The notes under the pieces were generated by a model. That model did not search any database, had not been told where the DNA came from, and saw only the letters and a list, made by a program, of their open reading frames with translations. A stretch of 64,000 bases of DNA from Anaspis maculata (lineage: Eukaryota > Arthropoda > Insecta > Coleoptera > Scraptiidae). The position numbers and the translations under genes are program-made. Shown piece after piece: positions 28,301 through 42,200 of this stretch (position 1 is its first letter; each line of letters begins with the position of its first letter). The DNA lies in assembly GCA_949128115.1 (NCBI GenBank), contig OX421968.1, positions 7,378,001-7,442,000 on the forward strand. Reading direction: 5' to 3'.

Positions 28301-28477
28301 CGAACACAGATATCAAAAAAAAAAGACACAATTGTTTGCCAAAAAGTTCAGGCTTCGACCCACGTGACTTCAGACTTCAACCCACGTGACTCCAAGCTTC
28401 AACTCACGTGACTTTTGAAACGATCCGTCGTCACTTTTGGAGTTGGCAGCTACTTGTTCCAAACGCAACATCTGACG
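25378..28477 (+). repeat. 3.1-kb dispersed duplication, copy 2
   Basis: Matches 20040-23116. Copy 2 has one extra 22-bp subrepeat near 28.20 kb (CTCCAAG plus a box, twice in a row) and one extra A in a linker. These account for the offset change from 5338 to 5361. Confidence 0.82.
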
Positions 28478-29510
28478 AACGAACACAAATATCAAAAAAT
28501 TAAAGACACAATTGTTATCCAAAATCTTCAGGTTTTTACCCACGTGACTTCAGGCTTCAACCCACGTGACTTTTAGAACGATCGGTCACCACTTTTGATG
28601 TTGGCAGCTACTTGTTCCAAACGCAACATCTGACGAACGAACACAAATATGGAAGGAAAGACACAATTGTTATCCAAAAAGTTCAGGCTTCAACCCACGT
28701 GACTTCAGGCTTCAACCCACGTGACTTCAGGCTTCAACCCACGTGACTTTGGAAACGATCGGTCACCACTTTTGAAGTTGGCAGCTACTCTTTCCAAACG
28801 CAACATCTGACGAACGAACACAAATGTAGAAAAAAAGACACAATTGTTATCCAAAAAGTTCAGGTTTGAACCCACGTGACTCCAGGCTCCAACCCACGTG
28901 ACTTCAGGCTTCAACCCACGTGACTTTTAAAACGATCGGTCACCACTTTTGATGTTGGCAGCTATTTGTTCCAAACGCAACATCTGACGAACGAACACAG
29001 ATATAGAAGAAAAGACACAATTGTTATCCAAAAAGTTCAGGTTTCAACCCACGTGACTCCAGGCTTCAACCCACGTGACTTTTGAAACGATCGGTCACCA
29101 CTTTTGGAGTTGGCAGCTACTTGTTCCAAACGCAACATCTGGCGAACGAACACAAATATAGAAGAAAAGACACAATCGTTATCCAAAAAGTTCAGGATTT
29201 AACCCACGTGACTTCAGGCTTCAACCCACGTGACTCCAAGCTTCAACCCACGTGACTTTTGAAACGATCCGTCACCACTTTTGGAGTTGGCAGCTACTTG
29301 TTCCAAACGCAACATCTGATGAACGAACACAGATATCGAAAAAAAAGACACAATTGTTATCCAAAAAGTTCAGGCTTCGACCCACGTGACTTCAGACTTC
29401 AACCCACGTGACTCCAAGCTTCAACCCACGTGACTTTTGAAACGATCCGTCGTCACTTTTGGAGTTGGCAGCTACTTGTTCCAAACGCAACATCTGACGA
29501 ACAAACACAA

Positions 29511-29549
<39 letters not shown>

Positions 29550-32500
29550 CACAATTGTTATCCAAAAAGTTCAGGCTTCAACCCACGTGACTTCAGGCTC
29601 CAACCCACGTGACTCCAGGCTCCAACCCACGTGTCTTTTGAAACGATCGGTCACCACTTTTGGAGTTGGCAGCTACTTGTTCCAAACGCAACATCTGACG
29701 AACGAACACAAATATAGAAGAAAAGACACAATAGTTATCCAAAAAATTCAGGTTTTAACCCACGTGACTTCAGGCTTCAATCCACGTGACTTCAGGCTTA
29801 CACCCACGTGACTTCAGGCTTCATCCCACGTGACTTTTGAAACGATCGGTCACCACTTTTGGAGTTGGCAGCTACTTGTTCCAAACGCAACATCTGACGA
29901 ACGAACACAAATATCAAAAAATTAAAGACACAATTGTTATCCAAAAAGTTCAGGTTTTTACCCACGTGACTTCAGGCTTCAACCCACGTGACTTTTAGAA
30001 CGATCGGTCACCACTTTTGATGTTGGCAGCTACTTGTTCCAAACGCAACATCTGACGAACGAACACAAATATGGAAGGAAAGACACAATTGTTATCCAAA
30101 AAGTTCAGGCTTCAACCCACGTGACTTCAGGTTTCAACTCACGTGACTTTTAAAACGATCGGTCACCACTTTTGATGTTGGCAGCTACTCTTTCTAAACG
30201 CAACATCTGACGAACGAACACAAATATAGAAAAAAAGACACAATTGTTATCCAAAAAGTTCAGGTTTGAACCCACGTGACTCCAGGCTCCAACCCACGTG
30301 ACTTCAGGCTCCAACCCACGTGACTTTTAAACCGATCGGTCACCACTTTTGATGTTGGCAGCTATTTGTTCCAAACGCAACATCTGACGAACGAACACAA
30401 ATATAGAAGAAAAGACACAATTGTTATCCAAAAAATTCAGGTTTCAACCCACGTGACTTCAGGCTTCAACCCACGTGACTTCAGGCTTCAACCCACGTGA
30501 CTTCAGGCTTCAACCCACGTGACTTCAGGCTTCAACCCACGTGACTTTGGAAACGATCGGTCACCACTTTTGAAGTTGGCAGCTACTCTTTCCAAACGCA
30601 ACATCTGACGAACGAACACAAATGTAGAAAAAAAGACACAATTGTTATCCAAAAAGTTCAGGTTTGAACCCACGTGACTCCAGGCTCCAACCCACGTGAC
30701 TTCAGGCTTCAACCCACGTGACTTTTAAAACGATCGGTCACCACTTTTGATGTTGGCAGCTATTTGTTCCAAACGCAACATCTGACGAACGAACACAGAT
30801 ATAGAAGAAAAGACACAATTGTTATCCAAAAAGTTCAGGTTTCAACCCAGGTGACTTCAGGCTTCAACCCACGTGACTTCAGGCTTCAATCCACGTGACT
30901 TTGAAAACAATCGGTCACCACTTTTGAAGTTGGCAGCTACTCTTTCCAAACGCAACATCTGACGAACGAACACAAATATAGAAAAAAATACACAATTGTT
31001 ATCCAAAAAGTTCAGGTTTGAACCCACGTGACTCCAGGCTCCAACTGACGTGACTTCAGGCTTCAACCCACGTGACCTTTGAAACGATCCGTCACCACTT
31101 TTGGAGTTGGCAGCTACTTGTTCCAAACGCAACATCTGACGAACGAACACAAATATAAAAGAAAAAAAGACACAATTGTTATTCAAAAAGTTCAGGCCTC
31201 AACCCACGTGACTTCAGGCTTCATCTCTCGTGACTCCAGGCTTCAACCCACGTGACTTTTAAAACGATCGGTCACCACTTTTGATGTTGGCAGCTACTTG
31301 TTCCAAACGCAACATCTGACGAACGAACACAAATATAAAAGAAAAGAAGACACATTTGTTATCCAAAAAGTTCAGGTTTCGACCCACGTGACTTCAGGCT
31401 TCAACCCACGTGACTCCAGGCTTCAACCCACGTGACTTCAGGCTTCAACCCACGTGACTTTCAAAACGATCGGTCACCACTTTTGGAGTTGGCAGCTACT
31501 TGTTCCAAACGCAACATCTGACGAACGAACACAAATATCAAAAAAAAATGACGGAATTGTTATCCAAAAAGTTCAGGTTTGAACCCACGTGACTCCAGGC
31601 TCCAACCGACGTGACTTCAGGCTTCAACCCACGTGACTTTTGAAACGATCGGTCACCACTCTTGATGTTGGCAGCTTCTTGTTCCAAACGCAACATCTGA
31701 CGAACGAACACAAATATAGGAAAAAAGACACAATTGTTATCCAAAAAGTTCAGGTTTTAACCCACGTGACTTCAGGCTTCAACCCACGTGACTTCGGGCT
31801 TCAACCCACGTGACTTCGGGCTTCAACCCACGTGACTTTGGAAACGATCGGTCACCACTTTTGAAGTCGGCAGCTACTCTTTCCAAACGCAACATCTGAC
31901 GAACGAACACAAATATGGAAAAAAGACACAATTGTTATCCAAAAAGTACAGGTTTGAACCCACGTGACTTCAGGCTCCAACCCACGTGACTTCAGGCTTC
32001 AACCCACGTGACTTTGAAAACGATCGGTCACCACTTTTGATGTTAGCAGCTACTTGTTCCAAACGCAACATCCGACGAACGAACACAAATATAGAAGAAA
32101 AGTCACAATTGTTATACAAAAAGTTCAGGTTTTGACCCACGTGACTTCAGGCTTCAACCCACGTGACTTTTAAACCGATCGGTCACCACTTTTGATGTTG
32201 GCAGCTACTTGATCCAAACGCAACATCTGACGAACGAACACAAATATAGAAGAAAAGACACAATAGTTATCCAAAAAATTCAGGTTTTAACCCACGTGAC
32301 TTCAGGCTTCAACCCACGTAACTTCAGGCTTACACCCACGTGACTTCAGGCTTCAACCCACGTGACTTTTGAAACGATCGGTCACCACTTTTGGAGTTGG
32401 CAGCTACTTGTTCCAAACGCAACATCTGACGAACGAACACAAATATCAAAAAAACTAAAGACACAATTGTTATCCAAAAAAATCAGGTTTTTACCCACGT

Positions 32501-32554
32501 GACTTCAGGCTTCAACCCACGTGACTTTTAAAACGATCGGTCACCACTTTTGAT
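28478..32554 (+). repeat. Satellite segment, mosaic of earlier monomer series
   Basis: 28.49-29.3 kb follows 2.2-3.05 kb. 29.43-29.81 kb follows 23.05-23.44 kb with its own poly(A) tract. 30.86-31.2 kb resembles 20.11-20.44 and 25.45-25.78 kb. 31.95-32.2 kb carries the AAAGTACAGG and TATACAAAAAG markers of the 5.2-5.5 kb series. A five-box monomer lies near 30.44-30.65 kb. No gene is visible. Confidence 0.85.
29516..29547 (+). repeat. Poly(A) tract, 32 bp, in a monomer linker
   Basis: Homologous to the tract at 1801, but preceded by ACAAATATT, where the usual C before the run is T. Confidence 0.96.
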
Positions 32555-33594
32555 GTTGGCAGCTACTTGTTCCAAACGCAACATCTGACGAACGAACACA
32601 AATATAGAAGGAAAGACACAATTGTTATCCAAAAAGTTCAGGCTTCAACCCACGTGACTTCAGGTTTCAACTCACGTGACTTTTAAATCGATCGGTCCCC
32701 ACTTTTGATGTTGGCAGCTACTCTTTCTAAACGCAACATCTGACGAACGAACACAAATATAGAAAAAAAGACACAATTGTTATCCAAAAAGTTCAGGTTT
32801 GAACCCACGTGACTCCAGGCTCCAACCCACGTGACTTCAGGCTCCAACCCACGTGACTTTTAAACCGATCGGTCACCACTTTTGATGTTGGCAGCTATTT
32901 GTTCCAAACGCAACATCTGACGAACGAACACAAATATAGAAGAAAAGACACAATTGTTATCCAAAAAGTTCAGGTTTCAACCCACGTGACTTCAGGCTTC
33001 AACCCACGTGACTTCAGGCTTCAACCCACGTGACTTTGAAAACGATCGGTCACCACTTTTGAAGTTGGCAGCTACTCTTTCCAAACGCAACATCTGACGA
33101 ACGAACACAAATGTAGAAAAAAAGACACAATTGTTATCCAAAAAGTTCAGGTTTGAACCCACGTGACTCCAGGCTCCAACCCACGTGACTTCAGGCTTCA
33201 ACCCACGTGACTTTTAAAACGATCGGTCACCACTTTTGATGTTGGCAGCTATTTGTTCCAAACGCAACATCTGACGAACGAACACAAATATAGAAGAAAA
33301 GACACAATTGTTATCCAAAAAGTTCAGGTTTTAACCCACGTGACTTCAGGCTTCAACCCACGTGACTTCAGGCTTCAATCCACGTGACTTTGAAAACGAT
33401 CGGTCACCACTTTTGAAGTTGGCAGCTACTTTTTCCAAACGCAACATCTGACGAACGAACACAAATATAGAAAAAAATACACAATTGTTATCCAAAAAGT
33501 TCAGGTTTGAACCCACGTGACTCCAGGCTCCAACTGACGTGACTTCAGGCTTCAACCCACGTGACTTTTGAAACGATCCGTCACCACTTTTGGA
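32555..33594 (+). repeat. 1040-bp tandem duplication, copy 1
   Basis: Six monomers of 155, 177, 178, 176, 177 and 177 bp, measured from 32629, with 17 boxes in total: 6x111 + 17x22 = 1040. It carries the private variant GATCGGTCCCCAC near 32.69 kb, repeated 1040 bp later. Confidence 0.92.
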
Positions 33595-34634
33595 GTTGGC
33601 AGCTACTTGTTCCAAACGCAACATCTGACGAACGAACACAAATATAGAAGGAAAGACACAATTGTTATCCAAAAAGTTCAGGCTTCAACCCACGTGACTT
33701 CAGGTTTCAACTCACGTGACTTTTAAATCGATCGGTCCCCACTTTTGATGTTGGCAGCTACTCTTTCTAAACGCAACATCTGACGAACGAACACAAATAT
33801 AGAAAAAAAGACACAATTGTTATCCAAAAAGTTCAGGTTTGAACCCACGTGACTCCAGGCTCCAACCCACGTGACTTCAGGCTCCAACCCACGTGACTTT
33901 TAAACCGATCGGTCACCACTTTTGATGTTGGCAGCTATTTGTTCCAAACGCAACATCTGACGAACGAACACAAATATAGAAGAAAAGACACAATTGTTAT
34001 CCAAAAAGTTCAGGTTTCAACCCACGTGACTTCAGGCTTCAACCCACGTGACTTCAGGCTTCAACCCACGTGACTTTGAAAACGATCGGTCACCACTTTT
34101 GAAGTTGGCAGCTACTCTTTCCAAACGCAACATCTGACGAACGAACACAAATGTAGAAAAAAAGACACAATTGTTATCCAAAAAGTTCAGGTTTGAACCC
34201 ACGTGACTCCAGGCTCCAACCCACGTGACTTCAGGCTTCAACCCACGTGACTTTTAAAACGATCGGTCACCACTTTTGATGTTGGCAGCTATTTGTTCCA
34301 AACGCAACATCTGACGAACGAACACAAATATAGAAGAAAAGACACAATTGTTATCCAAAAAGTTCAGGTTTTAACCCACGTGACTTCAGGCTTCAACCCA
34401 CGTGACTTCAGGCTTCAATCCACGTGACTTTGAAAACGATCGGTCACCACTTTTGAAGTTGGCAGCTACTTTTTCCAAACGCAACATCTGACGAACGAAC
34501 ACAAATATAGAAAAAAATACACAATTGTTATCCAAAAAGTTCAGGTTTGAACCCACGTGACTCCAGGCTCCAACTGACGTGACTTCAGGCTTCAACCCAC
34601 GTGACTTTTGAAACGATCCGTCACCACTTTTGGA
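33595..34634 (+). repeat. 1040-bp tandem duplication, copy 2
   Basis: Directly abuts copy 1 and looks almost identical to it by eye. The GATCGGTCCCCAC variant recurs near 33.73 kb and the CTACTTTTTCC variant near 34.47 kb. The copies diverge in the A-rich linker near 34.68 kb, within a monomer. The junction lies in GTTGGCAGCTACTTG. Confidence 0.92.
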
Positions 34635-37600
34635 GTTGGCAGCTACTTGTTCCAAACGCAACATCTGACGAACGAACACAAATATAAAAGAAAAAAAGAC
34701 ACAATTGTTATCCAAAAAGTTCAGGCCTCAACCCACGTGACTTCAGGCTTCATCTCTCGTGACTCCAGGCTTCAACCCACGTGACTTTTAAAACGATCGG
34801 TCACCACTTTTGATGTTGGCAGCTACTTGTTCCAAACGCAACATCTGACGAACGAACACAAATATAAAAGAAAAGAAGACACATTTGTTATCCAAAAAGT
34901 TCAGGTTTCAACCCACGTGACTTCAGGCTCCAACCCACGTGACTCCAGGCTTCAACCCACGTGACTTCAGGCTTCAACCCACGTGACTTTCAGAACGATC
35001 GGTCACCACTTTTGGAGTTGGCAGCTACTTGTTCCAAACGCAACATCTGACGAACGAACACAAGTATCAAAAAACTAAAGACACAAATGTTATCCGAAAA
35101 GTTCAAGTTTTTACCCACGTGACTTCAGGCTTCAACCCACGTGACTTCAGGCTTCAACCCACGTGACTTCAGGCTTAAACCCACGTGACTTTTGAAACGA
35201 TCGGTCACCACTTTTGGAGTTGGCAGCCACTTGTTCCAAACGCAACATCTGACGAACGAACACAAATATAAAAAAAATAAAGACACAATTGTTATCCAAA
35301 AAGTTCTGGCTTCGACCCACGTGACCTCAGACTTCAACCCACGTGACTCCAAGCTTCAACCCACGTGACTTTTGAAACGATCGGTCACCACTTTTGATGT
35401 TGGCAGCTACTTGTTCCAAACGCAACATCTGACGAATGAACACAAATGAAGAAAAAAAGACACAATTGTTATCCAAAAAGTTCAGGTTTGAACTCACGTG
35501 ACTCCAGGCTCCAACCCACGTGACTTCAGGCTTCAACCCACGTGACTTTTAAAACGATCGGTCACAACTTTTGATGTTGGCAGCTACTTGTTCCAAACGC
35601 AACATCCGACGAACGAACACAAATATAGAAGAAAAGACTCAATTGTTATCCAAAAAGTTCAGGCTTCAACCCACGTGACTTCAGGCTTCAACTCACGTGA
35701 CTTTTAAAACGATCGGTCACCACTTTTGATGTTGGCAGCTACTCTTTCTAAACGCAACATCTGACGAACGAACACAAATATCAAAAAACTAAAGACACAA
35801 TTGTTATCCAAAAAGTTCAGGCTTCAACCCACGTGACTTCAGGCTTCAACTCACGTGACTTTTAAAACGATCGGTCACCACTTTTGATGTTGGCAGCTAC
35901 TCTTTCTAAACGCAACATCTAACGAACGAACACAAATATAGAAAAAAAGACACAATTGTTATCCAAAAAGTTCAGGTTTAAACCCACGTGACTCCAGGCT
36001 CCAACCCACGTGACTTCAGGCTCCAACCCACGTGACTTTTAAACCGATCGGTCACCACTTTTGATGTTGGCAGCTACTTGTTCCAAACGCAACATCTGAC
36101 GAACGAACACAAATATAGAAGAAAAGACACAATTGTTATCCAAAAAGTTCAGGTTTCAACCCACGTGACTTCAGGCTTCAACTCACGTGACTTCAGGCTT
36201 AAACCCACGTGACTTCAGGCTTCAACTCACGTGACTTCAGGCTTCAACCCACGTGACTTTAAAAACGATCGGTCACCACTTTTGAAGTTGGCAGCTACTC
36301 TTTCCAAACGCAACATCTGACGAACGAACACAAATGTAGAAAAAAAGACACAATTGTTATCCAAAAAGTTCAGGTTTGAACCCACGTGACTCCAGGCTCC
36401 AACCCACGTGACTTTTAAAACGATCGGTCACCACTTTTGATGTTGGCAGCTACTTGTTCCAAACGCAACATCTGACGAACGTACACAAATATAGAAGGAA
36501 AGACACAATTGTTATCCAAAAAGTTCAGGTTTTAACCCACGTGACTTCAGGCTTCAACCCACGTGACTTCAGGCTTCAATCCACGTGACTTTGAAAACGA
36601 TCGGTCACCACTTTTGAAGTTGGCAGCTACTCTTTCCAAACGCAACATCTGACGAACGAACACAAATATAGAAAAAAAGACACAATTGTTATCCAAAAAG
36701 TTCAGGTTTGAACCCACGTGACTCCAGGCTCCAACTGACGTGACTTCAGGCTTCAACCCACGTGACTTTTGAAACGATCCGTCACCACTTTTGGAGTTGG
36801 CAGCTACTTGTTCCAAACGCAACATCTGACGAACGAACACAAATATAAAAGAAAAAAGACACAATTGTTATCCAAAAAGTTCAGGCTTCAACCCACGTGA
36901 CTTCAGGCTTCATCCCTCGTGACTCCAGGCTTCAACCCACGTGACTTTTAAAACGATCGGTCACCACTTTTGATGTTGGCAGCTACTTGTTCCAAACGCA
37001 ACATCTGACGAACGAACACAAATATAAAAGAAAAAAAGACACATTTGTTATCCAAAAAGTTCAGGTTTCAACCCACGTGACTTCAGGCTTCAACCCACGT
37101 GACTCCAGGCTTCAACCCACGTGACTTCAGGCTTCAACCCACGTGACTTTTAAAACGATCGGTCACCACTTTTGGAGTTGGCAGCTACTTGTTCCAAACG
37201 CAACATCTGACGAACGAACACAAATATCAAAAAACTGAAGACACAATTGTTATCCAAAAAGTTCAGGTTTTTACCCACGTGACTTCAGGCTTCAACCCAC
37301 GTGACTTCAGGCTTCAACCCACGTGACTTTTGAAACGATCGGTCACCACTTTTTATGTTGGCAGCTACTTGTTCCAAACGCAACATCTGACGAACTAACA
37401 CAAATAAGAAAAAAAGACACAATTGTTATCCAAAAAGTTCAGGTTTGAACCCACGTGACTCCAGGCTCCAACCCACGTGACTTCAGGCTTCAACCCACGT
37501 GACTTTTAAAACGATCGTACACCACTTTTGATGTTGACAGCTACTTGTTCCAAACGCAACATCAGACGAACGAACACAAATATAGAAGAAAAGACACAAT

Positions 37601-38149
37601 TGTTATCCAAAAAGTTCAGGTTTTAACCCACGTGACTTCAGGCTTCAACCCACGTGACTTCAGGCTTCAACCCACGTGACTTCAGGCTTCAACCCACGTG
37701 ACTTTTGGAACGATCGGTCACCACTTTTGGAGTTGGCAGCCACTTGTTCCAAACGCAACATCTGACGAACGAACACAAATATAAAAAAAATAAAGACACA
37801 ATTGTTATCCAAAAAGTTCAGGCTTCGACCCACGTGACCTCAGACTTCAACCCACGTGACACCAAGCTTCAACCCACGTGACTTTTGAAACAATCCGTCA
37901 CCACTTTTGAAGTTGGCAGCTACTTGTTCCAAACGCAACATCTGACGAACGAACACAAATATCAAAAAAAAATGACGGAATTGTTATCCAAAAAGTTCAG
38001 GTTTGAACCCACGTGACTCTAGGCTCCAACCCACGTGACTTCAGGCTTCAACCCACGTGACTTTTGAAACGATCGGTCACCACTCTTGATGTTGGCAGCT
38101 TCTTGTTCCAAACGCAACATCTGACGAACGAACACAAATATAGAAGAAA
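34635..38149 (+). repeat. Satellite segment, mosaic of earlier monomer series
   Basis: 36.55-37.2 kb resembles 20.1-20.75 and 25.45-26.1 kb, including the degenerate box CCCTCGTGAC. 37.25-38.15 kb resembles 20.8-21.7 kb. Local substitutions such as CGATCGTACACC near 37.52 kb are private to this place. No gene is visible. Confidence 0.83.
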
Positions 38150-39027
38150 AGACACAATTGTTATCCAAAAAGTTCAGGTTTTAACCCACGTGACTTCAGG
38201 CTTCAACCCACGTGACTTCAGGCTTCAACCCACGTGACTTCGGGCTTCAACCCACGTGACTTTGGAAACGATCGGTCACCACTTTTGAAGTTGGCAGCTA
38301 CTCTTTCCAAACGCAACATCTGACGAACGAACACAAATATAGAAAAAAAGACACAATTGTTATCCAAAAAGTACAGGTTTGAACCCACGTGACTTCAGGC
38401 TCCAACCCACGTGACTTTAGGCTTCAACCCACGTGACTTTGAAAACGATCGGTCACCACTTTTGATGTTAGCAGCTACTTGTTCCAAACGCAACATCCGA
38501 CGAACGAACACAAATATAGAAGAAAAGTCACAATTGTTATACAAAAAGTTCAGGTTTTAACCCACGTGACTTCAGGCTTCAACCCACGTGACTTTTAAAC
38601 CGATCGGTCACCACTTTTGATGTTGGCAGCTACTTGTTCCAAACGCAACATCTGACGAACGAACACAAATATAGAAGAAAAGACACAATTGTTATCCAAA
38701 AAGTTCAGGTTTCAACCCACGTGACTTCAGGCTTCAACCCACGTGACTTCAGGTTTCAACCCACGTGACTTTGAAAACGATCGGTCACCACTTTTGAAGT
38801 TGGCAGCTACACTTTCCAAACGCAACATCTGACGAACGAACACAAATATAGAAGAAAAGACACAATTGTTATCCAAAAAAATCAGGTTTCAACCCACGTG
38901 ACTTCAGGCTTCAACCCACGTGACTTCAGGCTTCAACCCACGTGACTTTGTAAACGATCGGTCACCACTTTTGAAGTTGGCAGCTACTCTTTCCAAACGC
39001 AACATCTGACGAACGAACACAAATATC
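38150..39027 (+). repeat. 0.88-kb duplication, copy 1 (offset 1284)
   Basis: Contains the AAAGTACAGG and TATACAAAAAG marker monomers in the same order as 39434-40311. Similarity ends where this copy has ATCAAAAAA in the linker and the other has ATAGAAAAG. Confidence 0.78.
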
Positions 39028-39050
39028 AAAAAAAAAGACACAATTGTTAT

Positions 39051-39271
39051 CCAAAAAGTTCAGGCTTCAACCCACGTGACTTCAGGCTTCAACTCACGTG
39101 ACTTCAGGCTTCAACCCACGTGACTTCAGGCTTCAACTCACGTGACTTCAGGCTTCAACCCACGTGACTTTGAAAACGATCGGTCACCACTTTTGAAGTT
39201 GGCAGCTACTCTTTCCAAACGCAACATCTGACGAACGAACACAAATGTAGAAAAAAAGACACAATTGTTAT
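39051..39271 (+). repeat. Representative five-box monomer (221 bp)
   Basis: Five boxes alternating CCCACGTGAC and CTCACGTGAC. Length equals 111 + 5x22. The alternating pattern recurs near 41.1, 43.3, 44.8, 46.8, 49.0, 52.8, 54.1, 56.3, 60.1, 61.6 and 63.6 kb, marking one lineage within the right half of the array. Confidence 0.93.
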
Positions 39272-42200
39272 CCAAAAAGTTCAGGTTTGAACCCACGTGA
39301 CTCCAGGCTCCAACCCACGTGACTTCAGGCTTCAACCCACGTGACTTTTAGAACGATCGGTCACCACTTTTGATGTTGGCAGCTACTTGTTCCAAACGCA
39401 ACATCTGACGAACGTACACAAATATAGAAGGAAAGACACAATTGTTATCCAAAAAGTTCAGGTTTTAACCCACGTGACTTCAGGCTTCAACCCACGTGAC
39501 TTCAGGCTTCAACCCACGTGACTTCGGGCTTCAACCCACGTGACTTTGGAAACGATCGGTCACCACTTTTGAAGTTGGCAGCTACTCTTTCCAAACGCAA
39601 CATCTGACGAACGAACACAAATATAGAAAAAAAGACACAATTGTTATCCAAAAAGTACAGGTTTGAACCCACGTGACTTCAGGCTCCAACCCACGTGACT
39701 TTAGGCTTCAACCCACGTGACTTTGAAAACGATCGGTCACCACTTTTGATGTTAGCAGCTACTTGTTCCAAACGCAACATCCGACGAACGAACACAAATA
39801 TAGAAGAAAAGTCACAATTGTTATACAAAAAGTTCAGGTTTTAACCCACGTGACTTCAGGCTTCAACCCACGTGACTTTTAAACCGATCGGTCACCACTT
39901 TTGATGTTGGCAGCTACTTGTTCCAAACGCAACATCTGACGAACGAACACAAATATAGAAGAAAAGACACAATTGTTATCCAAAAAGTTCAGGTTTCAAC
40001 CCACGTGACTTCAGGCTTCAACCCACGTGACTTCAGGTTTCAACCCACGTGACTTTGAAAACGATCGGTCACCACTTTTGAAGTTGGCAGCTACTCTTTC
40101 CAAACGCAACATCTGACGAACGAACACAAATATAGAAGAAAAGACACAATTGTTATCCAAAAAAATCAGGTTTCAACCCACGTGACTTCAGGCTTCAACC
40201 CACGTGACTTCAGGCTTCAACCCACGTGACTTTGTAAACGATCGGTCACCACTTTTGAAGTTGGCAGCTACTCTTCCCAAACGCAACATCTGACGAACGA
40301 ACACAAATATAGAAAAGAAGACACAATTGTTATCCAAAAAGTTCAGGTTTGAACCCACGTGACTCCAGGCTCCAACCCACGTGACTTCAGGCTTCAACCC
40401 ACGTGACTTTTAAAACGATCGGTCACCACTTTTGATGTTGGCAGCTACTTGTTCCAAACGCAACATCTGACGAACGAACACAAATATCAAAAAAAAAGAC
40501 ACAATTGTTATCCAAAAAGTTCAGGCTTCAACCCACGTGACTTCAGGCTTCAACCCACGTGACTCCAGGCTTCAACCCACGTGACTTTTGAAACGATCGG
40601 TCAACACTTTTGGAGTTGGCAGCTACTTGTTCCAAACGCAACATCTGACGAACGAACACAAATATCAATAAACTAAAGACACAATTGTTATCCAAAAAAG
40701 TTCAGGTTTTAACCCACGTGACTTCAGGCTTCAACCCACGTGACTTCAAGCTTCAACCCACGTGACTTTTCAAATGATCGGTCACCACTTTTGGAGTTGA
40801 CAGCTACTTGTTCCAAAGCAACAACTGACGAACGAACACAAATATCAAAAAACTAAAGACACAATTGTTATCCGGAAAGTTCAGGTTTTTACCCACGTGA
40901 TTTCAGGCTTCAACCCATGTGACTCCAAGCTTCAACCCACGTGACTTTTGAAACGATCCGTCACCACTTTTGATGTTGGCAGCTACTTGTTCCAAACGCA
41001 ACATCTGACGAACGAACACAAATATAGAAGAAAAGACACAATTGTTATCCAAAAAGTTCAGGTTTCAACCCACGTGACTTCAGGCTTCAACTCACGTGAC
41101 TTCAGGCTTCAACCCACGTGACTTCAGGCTTCAACTCACGTGACTTCAGGCTTCAACCCACGTGACTTTGAAAACGATCGGTCACCACTTTTGAAGTTGG
41201 CAGCTACTCTTTCCAAACGCAACATCTGACGAACGAACACAAATGTAGAAAAAAAGACACAATTGTTATCCAAAAAGTTCAGGTTTGAACCCACGTGACT
41301 CCAGGCTCCAACCCACGTGACTTCAGGCTTCAACCCACGTGACTTTTAGAACGATCGGTCACCACTTTTGATGTTGGCAGCTACTTGTTCCAAACGCAAC
41401 ATCTGACGAACGTACACAAATATAAAAGGAAAGACACAATTGTTATCCAAAAAGTTCAGGTTTTAACCCACGTGACTTCAGGCTTCAACCCACGTGACTT
41501 CAGGCTTTAATCCACGTGACTTTTGAAACGATCCGTCGCCACTTTTGGAGTTGGCAGCTACTTGTTCCAAACGCAACATCTGACGAACGAACACAAATAT
41601 AAAAGAAAAAAAGACACAATTGTTATCCAAAAAATTCAGGCTTCAACCCACGTGACTTCAGGCTTCATCCCTCGTGACTCCAGGCTTCAACCCACGTGAC
41701 TTTTAAAACGATCGGTCACCACTTTTGATGTTGGCAGCTACTTGTTCCAAACGCAACATCTGACGAACGAACACAAATATAAAAGAAAAAAAGACACATT
41801 TGTTATCCAAAAAGTTCAGGTTTCAACCCACGTGACTTCAGGCTTCAACCCACGTGACTCCAGGCTTCAACCCACGTGACTTCAGGCTTCAACCCACGTG
41901 ACTTTTAAAACGATCGGTCACCACTTTTGGAGTTGGCAGCTACTTGTTCCAAACGCAACATCTGACGAACGAACACAAATATCAAAAAACTGAAGACACA
42001 ATTGTTATCCAAAAAGTTCAGGTTTTTACCCACGTGACTTCAGGCTTCAACCCACGTGACTTCAGGCTTCAACCCACGTGACTTTTAAACCGATCGGTCA
42101 CCACTTTTGATGTTGGCAGCTACTTGTTCCAAACGCAACATCTGACAAACGAACACAAATATAGAAGAAAAGACACAATTGTTATCCAAAAAGTTCAGGT

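Noticed and set aside
1801..29547. Poly(A) runs as 3' tails of retrotransposed sequences
   Set aside because: Each run sits at the same linker position of an otherwise intact monomer, with no target duplication and no foreign sequence upstream. Slippage of a pre-existing A run explains them.
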